From Phyto melanocephala (taxonomy: Eukaryota; Arthropoda; Insecta; Diptera; Rhinophoridae): a stretch of DNA of 64,000 nucleotides. The stretch covers positions 18,236,701 to 18,300,700 of the forward strand of contig OW799235.1 of NCBI GenBank assembly GCA_941918925.1. The letters are read 5' to 3'. Shown one piece after another: positions 59,901 to 64,000 of this stretch. The position numbers and the translations under genes were made by a program. Under the pieces are notes generated by a model. It saw only the letters and a program-made list of their open reading frames with translations, did no database searches and was not told the DNA's origin. Position 1 is the stretch's first letter. The number at the start of each line of letters is the position of its first letter.

Positions 59901-60645
59901 ACAGAAAGGAGTAGTAGGTTGCAAATGTTGGTAATGCGAATTTAAAATTAATATAAACAAAAGATGGCAGCTCTGACATATGATTTGACGTTTGTATTGA
60001 CATTTGTCAAAAAAATTGTTAAAACGATTCAAATTTATTTGAAAATTTTTTTCGACTTAGAAAATTACGATTTACATACATTTTTGGAACAGGAGCACAG
60101 AAAGGAGTAGTAGGTTGCAAAGATTGCTAATGCGAATTTAAAATTAATATAAACAAAGTTGGCAACTCTGACATCTGAACTGACGTTTGTATTGACATTT
60201 GTCAAGAAGTTTGTTTAGACATTTGCAAACTAATTTATTTAATTGTTAAAACGATTCAAATTCATTTGAAAATTTTTTTCGACTTAGAAAATTACGATTT
60301 ACATACATTTTTAGAACAGGATCACAGAAAGGAGTAGTAGGTTGCAAAGATTGGTAATGCGAATTTAAAATTAATATAAAAAAAGTTGGCAACTCTGACA
60401 TCTGAACTGAAGTTTGTATTGACATTTGAATTGACATTTGTCAAACTTATTTTATTTAATTGTTAAAACGATTCAAATTTATTTGAAATTTTTTTTCGAC
60501 TTAGAAAATTACGATTTACATACATTTTTGGAACAGGAGCACAGAAAGGAGTAGTAGGTTGCAAAGATTGGTAATGCGAATTTAAAATTAATATAAAAAA
60601 AAAGTTGGCAACTCTGACATCTGAACTGACGTTTGTATTGACATT

Positions 60646-60820
60646 TTAAATCATTAGTTCAGTTGGTAAGGCTGAAAAAATTTATAACTTAAAATAAGAA
60701 ATTGGTAATTCTGATTGTTGGATATAAATAAAAATAAAGGTGGTATCGCCTAGAAATTGACACGCGATTAGGTTTTTTAATTGATATTTAAATAAAAATT
60801 TTAAAATTTTTAGTTTGTAC
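60646..60820. other. Right edge of satellite, unassigned
   Basis: The last unit breaks off in TTGACATTTT. The next bases (TAGTTCAGTTGGTAAGGCTG) resemble a tRNA A box but no B box follows, so I make no RNA-gene call. Confidence 0.4.
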
Positions 60821-60957
60821 ACAGAGCTTAATCGACTTCCCTATTCATAAGGTTTCAGAAAATATATACTTTATGGGGTCGGAAATGAAAATTGTAGAAA
60901 TTTCACACGAAATGATAAACCTATATATACACTTTTTCATTGTGTGAAGGGTATAAA
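60821..60957 (+). repeat. Interspersed repeat family A, 3' part
   Basis: ACAGAGCTTAATCGACTTCC, CTATTCATAAGGTTTCAG, ACTTTATGGGGTCGGAAATG and the end GTGTGAAGGGTATAAAAA match the last 140 bp of the copy at 21970-22816. Confidence 0.75.
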
Positions 60958-60990
60958 AAGAGTACAAAATTGAGAAAAATACGTATATTT

Positions 60991-61142
60991 ATAGCCTGTT
61001 TAACGATGTCGAAAAAAAACCCAAGCGAAATTTTCATTCGTACAAATACGATGAAAACAAAAACAAATTTTTAGTTTTTGGTGTTGTTTTCAATATATTT
61101 GTAAGAATTAAAATTTCGTTCGCATTTAGATAAACAGGCAGT
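60991..61142. mobile_element. Foldback MITE, copy 2
   Basis: GCCTGTTTAACGATGTCGAA at the left and AAACAGGCAGT at the right correspond to the ends of the copy at 21-157. The inner CAAATACGATGAAAACAAAA and AATTTTTAGTTTTT are nearly identical to it. The right arm is more worn than the left. Confidence 0.75.
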
Positions 61143-62786
61143 TAATATGTAATTATATATAAAGGGTCCGCCAAATAACAATCCAGTTTAGATCGTTGCA
61201 ATTAACTAATGACCGATTTCTAACTGATCTCATAAAAGTATGCAATTCAAAAAATTTAATGTTTGTTTTATTTTTTTTTTTTGATTTAATTTTAATTATC
61301 ATGTGCAATTTGTATCTTAGTTAATGAAAAAAAAAAATATGTAATTGGGTACATACTAATAGTTGATGAAGGTTATGTACGACTATCATTTTTAATTTAT
61401 TGCTCTTACCGTGCAGAATATTTTATTTTTATGTATTTGTATAAATTAAGAAAATAGAATTTATTTACATTTATATTTGCCTCTAAGCAGACGCATGCAT
61501 ATGTAGCTAAAAAAGACATGCATAGACAAAAATGAATCTTGTTTTCTATTTAATTTTTTGGCTAATTAAAACTGACAAATTAAAATAAATGAATAATTTC
61601 TAAATAACGAGTGAATTTATTTACAGAAGTAAAGAGTTCGGAGTATTTTAGGCTGTACGTTGCTAATTAGATTCAAACATATTCTAAATAAATTACGAAC
61701 ATAACAGAGAAAGCCATTATTTGACTATATTTTTATGATAGATTTAATTTTTTTTTGTATTTTCTAATTTAATTTTTTTTGTATAATTTTTTATTTTTGT
61801 TTGACCCCCTTTATATGTAATTTTTTTAATCTAGTGCATGTTTATAAAATGTTTTGACAATTTTTTATGTAAAATTGTAATTTAATGTGATTTTCTGTAT
61901 ATTGTTTAGAGGTCTTTATTTGTTGTTTTAATATTGTTTGTTTTTCACTCTGCTCAATATTTTTGTATTTGGTTTATTTTTGCTTTGGTTTGAATAATTT
62001 TATTATTGATTACAGTTGTGAGGTTTGTGTCTTGCTAAATGCCAACCAAATTTAGAATATAAATTTCTATTAAAATTGTTTTTATGGGCTGCGTTGTTAT
62101 TTATTTATTTATACATTTTTACATTTGTTTAAGACCAGATGCTGTGGCATTATCAACAAATTGATATGGTGTTGTTTTTTACTCTTTCTTTATTGACGTA
62201 AATTTTACGTAAAATTTTATTATTGTTCTATAAACATAAATAAATAATAAAAAGACAGCATATTATAACAATAACCACTACCAATTTTAATTGAATGTTA
62301 ATGAATTTTTTTTTGCATAAACGTAATAACATCAGATGACACAATTTGTAGTAAAAATCATATAAAACCAATAAATGTGTTGTTTATTAGAATGTTGTAA
62401 TTAAACAAAAACTAAAAATAATTTTATTCGAAAGCAAAAACAAGAACTAAAATAATTCAATATGGAAAGCGTTAAATTTAAAAAGAAATTTTTATATAGA
62501 TTTTTATTTCAAAAAGTTTACCCTTAATTTAAGTAGAATTTATACTTTAAATAAGAGCTTTGTAAGTGAGGATTATTTATCTTTAAAAAATATTAAAATT
62601 TAAAAAAAAAAAAAATAAATAATACCCCGCTTTCCAGATTTACAGATAAATTGATATAATCATACGTCACCCATTTATAAAGGCTGATTTTTTAGCTATT
62701 ATCTTTTTGGCAGCACTGGTTTAAACAGCTGACGCACGTTTCGCGTTTCACTGTCAAACATCTTCAGTTTGGTCTATAATTTTACC
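61143..62786. other. No gene recognised; possible mariner 5' end near 62676
   Basis: AT-rich DNA to about 62630. From 62676 (TATAAAGGCTGATTTTTTAG) to the start codon the sequence (GCGCACGTTTCGCGTTTCACTG type) looks like the 5' leader of the following mariner, but no matching right end exists. Confidence 0.4.
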
Positions 62787-63263
62787 ATGGATTGTCTTAC
62801 AAACGAACAACGCTTGCAAATTATTGAATTTTATTATCCAAATGCGTGCTCTGTTAAGAAAGTTCATTGCGTACTTCTTATCGAAAAATTGTGTTCAGCG
62901 ACGAAGCTCATTTTAGACTCAATGGGTACGTTAATAAGCAGAATTGTCGATCAGCCAGAAGTATTGAAAGAGCTACCAATGCATCCATCATTGGTCATTG
63001 GACCATACTTCTTTAAATATGATGCGAATCCTAACGTAACTGTGAATGGTGAGCGCTTCCGTGAGATGATATCCAACTTTGTTTTACCCAAAATGCAAGA
63101 GCTTGACTTGCATGACATGTGGTTTCAACAAGACGGTGCCACATGCCACACAGCACGCTTAACAATAGACTTATTGAGAGGCGAGTTCGGTGAACATTTT
63201 ATTTCACGTTTGGGACCCGTCAATTGGCCGCCTAGATCGTGCGATTAAACGCCTTTAGACTAA
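62787..63263 (+). pseudogene. mariner DD41D transposase relic, 3'-truncated
   Basis: The start is ATG at 62787 in an ACCATGG context (MDCLTNEQRLQIIEFYY), preferred over the TTG 18 bp upstream. After residue 20 the second DNA-binding region is deleted. The first catalytic Asp is readable only in another frame (VFSDEAHFRLNGYVNKQN, GAC at 62900-62902). The main frame resumes DQPEVLKELPMHP, then IGPYFFKYDANPNVTVNGER, MQELDLHDMWFQQDGATCHT, with the second Asp at 63132-63134. WPPRSCD is followed by TAA (63246-63248), TPLD with the third Asp at 63258-63260, and another TAA. There are 41 residues between the second and third Asp. The C terminus and right terminal repeat are absent. Confidence 0.85.
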
Positions 63264-64000
63264 TTTTTGTTATTGCTAAAAGTATTTTATATATTTTTTT
63301 TTAATAAAAATGCATTTTTGGTAAAAAAATTATTATATTCAAGAAATATTCATTATTGTTGTTAAAGATTTTGTATTACCTCACTATGTTTTTTTTTTAT
63401 ATTTATTAGATTGTAAAAAAACTTGCAAAGTTATACCATTTTTTCTAAAAAATTGATTAATTAATATTTATCATACGCCCATAAAAATTAAATTTTAATG
63501 ATCGCGTGTAAAATGTAAAAAAATATAAATAATAACTGATAAGATAAGAAATAAATTAATTTAAAGTTGGTGATCAAAAAACAAATAAAAAAAATCTAAA
63601 TAAATTAAATTTCATTCTTCCTAGATGAAATAAAATTGTTAAAAAATTTTTAAACATAAAGATACTCGCTTTTGTGTATCTTTTAATATGGAAGAAGTTT
63701 ATTAGATCTTGGAGTTTTTCTGAAAATACTGTTAATCTTATATTTATTATATGCATTGCACTTTTACAGCATGAATTATATAATAAAAGGGTTGCGTAAA
63801 ACACAGCATATTTGTAAATTCATTATTAAAAATCAGATAGACAGTTGGGACTTAACGTGCTGCAGTTGTGACCACTCTTTAAATTATTTGTTGGGATGTA
63901 AAATATATTAGGCATTTTTTAAATTTAAAGAAGGAAAATAAAATTTTAATCTTTTTTAATTTCAATTTTAATGTGTTTTTAATCATTCCAAAAAAATCAT
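63264..64000. other. No gene recognised
   Basis: AT-rich sequence to the window end. The minus frame at 63574-63804 is Phe/Leu-rich without motif. Confidence 0.5.

Larger units (their letters stand above)
45743..60645. repeat. Satellite array, about 70 units of roughly 210 bp
   Basis: The basic unit is 211-218 bp in its most regular part (starts of GATTCAAATTTATTTG at 48541, 48759, 48970 and 49181). In order it holds GTTGGCAACTCTGACATC, four 12-bp subrepeats of the TTGACATTTGAA type, TTTATTTAATTGTTAAAACG, TTTTTTTCGACTTAGAAAAT, ACATTTTTGGAACAGGAGCA, CAGAAAGGAGTAGTAGGTTG and TTGGTAATGCGAATTTAAAA. Variant units add a block with ATTGACATCACAACTTAC or ATATTTAATTAAG. Units near both ends are more diverged, as in other satellites. 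Open frames on the minus strand (60-90 codons) recur per unit but follow from the repeat itself. Confidence 0.95.

Noticed and set aside
46292..60437. Many 60-107 codon frames with MSIQMSIQTSVQMSE and PTTPFCAPVPK as a tandem gene family
   Set aside because: They are the same satellite unit read repeatedly. They are short, differ in frame and stop position between units, and have no domain, start context or splice pattern.
45743..60645. CRISPR-like array
   Set aside because: Units are about 210 bp, the whole unit is repeated with no unique spacers, and the surrounding DNA is eukaryotic.
60655..60666. tRNA gene or SINE head (TAGTTCAGTTGG resembles an A box)
   Set aside because: No B box or cloverleaf can be found in the following 100 bp.

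Overview
This window looks like repeat-rich nuclear DNA of a higher fly (Diptera). The evidence is very AT-rich noncoding sequence, insect-type DD41D and DD37E mariner/Tc1 relatives, short interspersed repeats ending in GGGTATA that resemble those of fly genomes, and LINE and SINE copies ending in AACCTAACC. A calyptrate such as a blow fly, house fly or stable fly is a guess; the species cannot be read from the sequence. I found no host protein-coding gene, tRNA, rRNA or CRISPR. A short exon inside the long unassigned stretches cannot be excluded.

Layout. 1-12 kb: AT-rich DNA with a foldback MITE (21-157), a truncated SINE (2506-2617), a Penelope-like retroelement relic (3839-4996), a mariner scrap, interspersed fly repeats, a LINE RNase H-end relic (9540-10020) and a hAT scrap (10457-10513). 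12-20 kb: a PIF/Harbinger-like MITE (12261-12746), a deleted mariner nested in a short tandem repeat family (14655-15905), and a mariner with clear terminal repeats and an internally deleted but open transposase (18621-19544). 20-28 kb: a repeat copy invaded by a 260-bp A-rich tract, a tRNA-derived SINE (23368-23556), a 396-bp Helitron and a nearly intact DD37E Tc1-like element with one nonsense codon (25818-27108).

28-37 kb: a 1.6-kb element with imperfect terminal inverted repeats and a decayed gene of a family I cannot classify (28618-30212), apparently inside a pogo-like MITE; a hAT MITE (30933-31338); a hAT element whose right edge was later hit by a LINE (31970-33596); and a piggyBac-type MITE (35393-36131). 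37-45.7 kb: a 2.9-kb non-autonomous Helitron with an internal 118-bp minisatellite (37081-39956), a deleted Gypsy relic (40388-41040), interspersed repeats and about 3 kb of featureless DNA.

45.7-60.6 kb is one satellite array of about 70 units of roughly 210 bp, with longer higher-order periods and one 1.6-kb inverted block. 60.6-64 kb holds a repeat fragment, a second copy of the foldback MITE from the start of the window, and a 3'-truncated DD41D mariner.

The genes do not form a pathway. They are independent transposon relics. The best leads are the unclassified element, a 3' tail shared by a LINE and a SINE, the Helitron minisatellite, the satellite's higher-order and inverted organisation, and the readable order of nested insertions near 33.2 kb.
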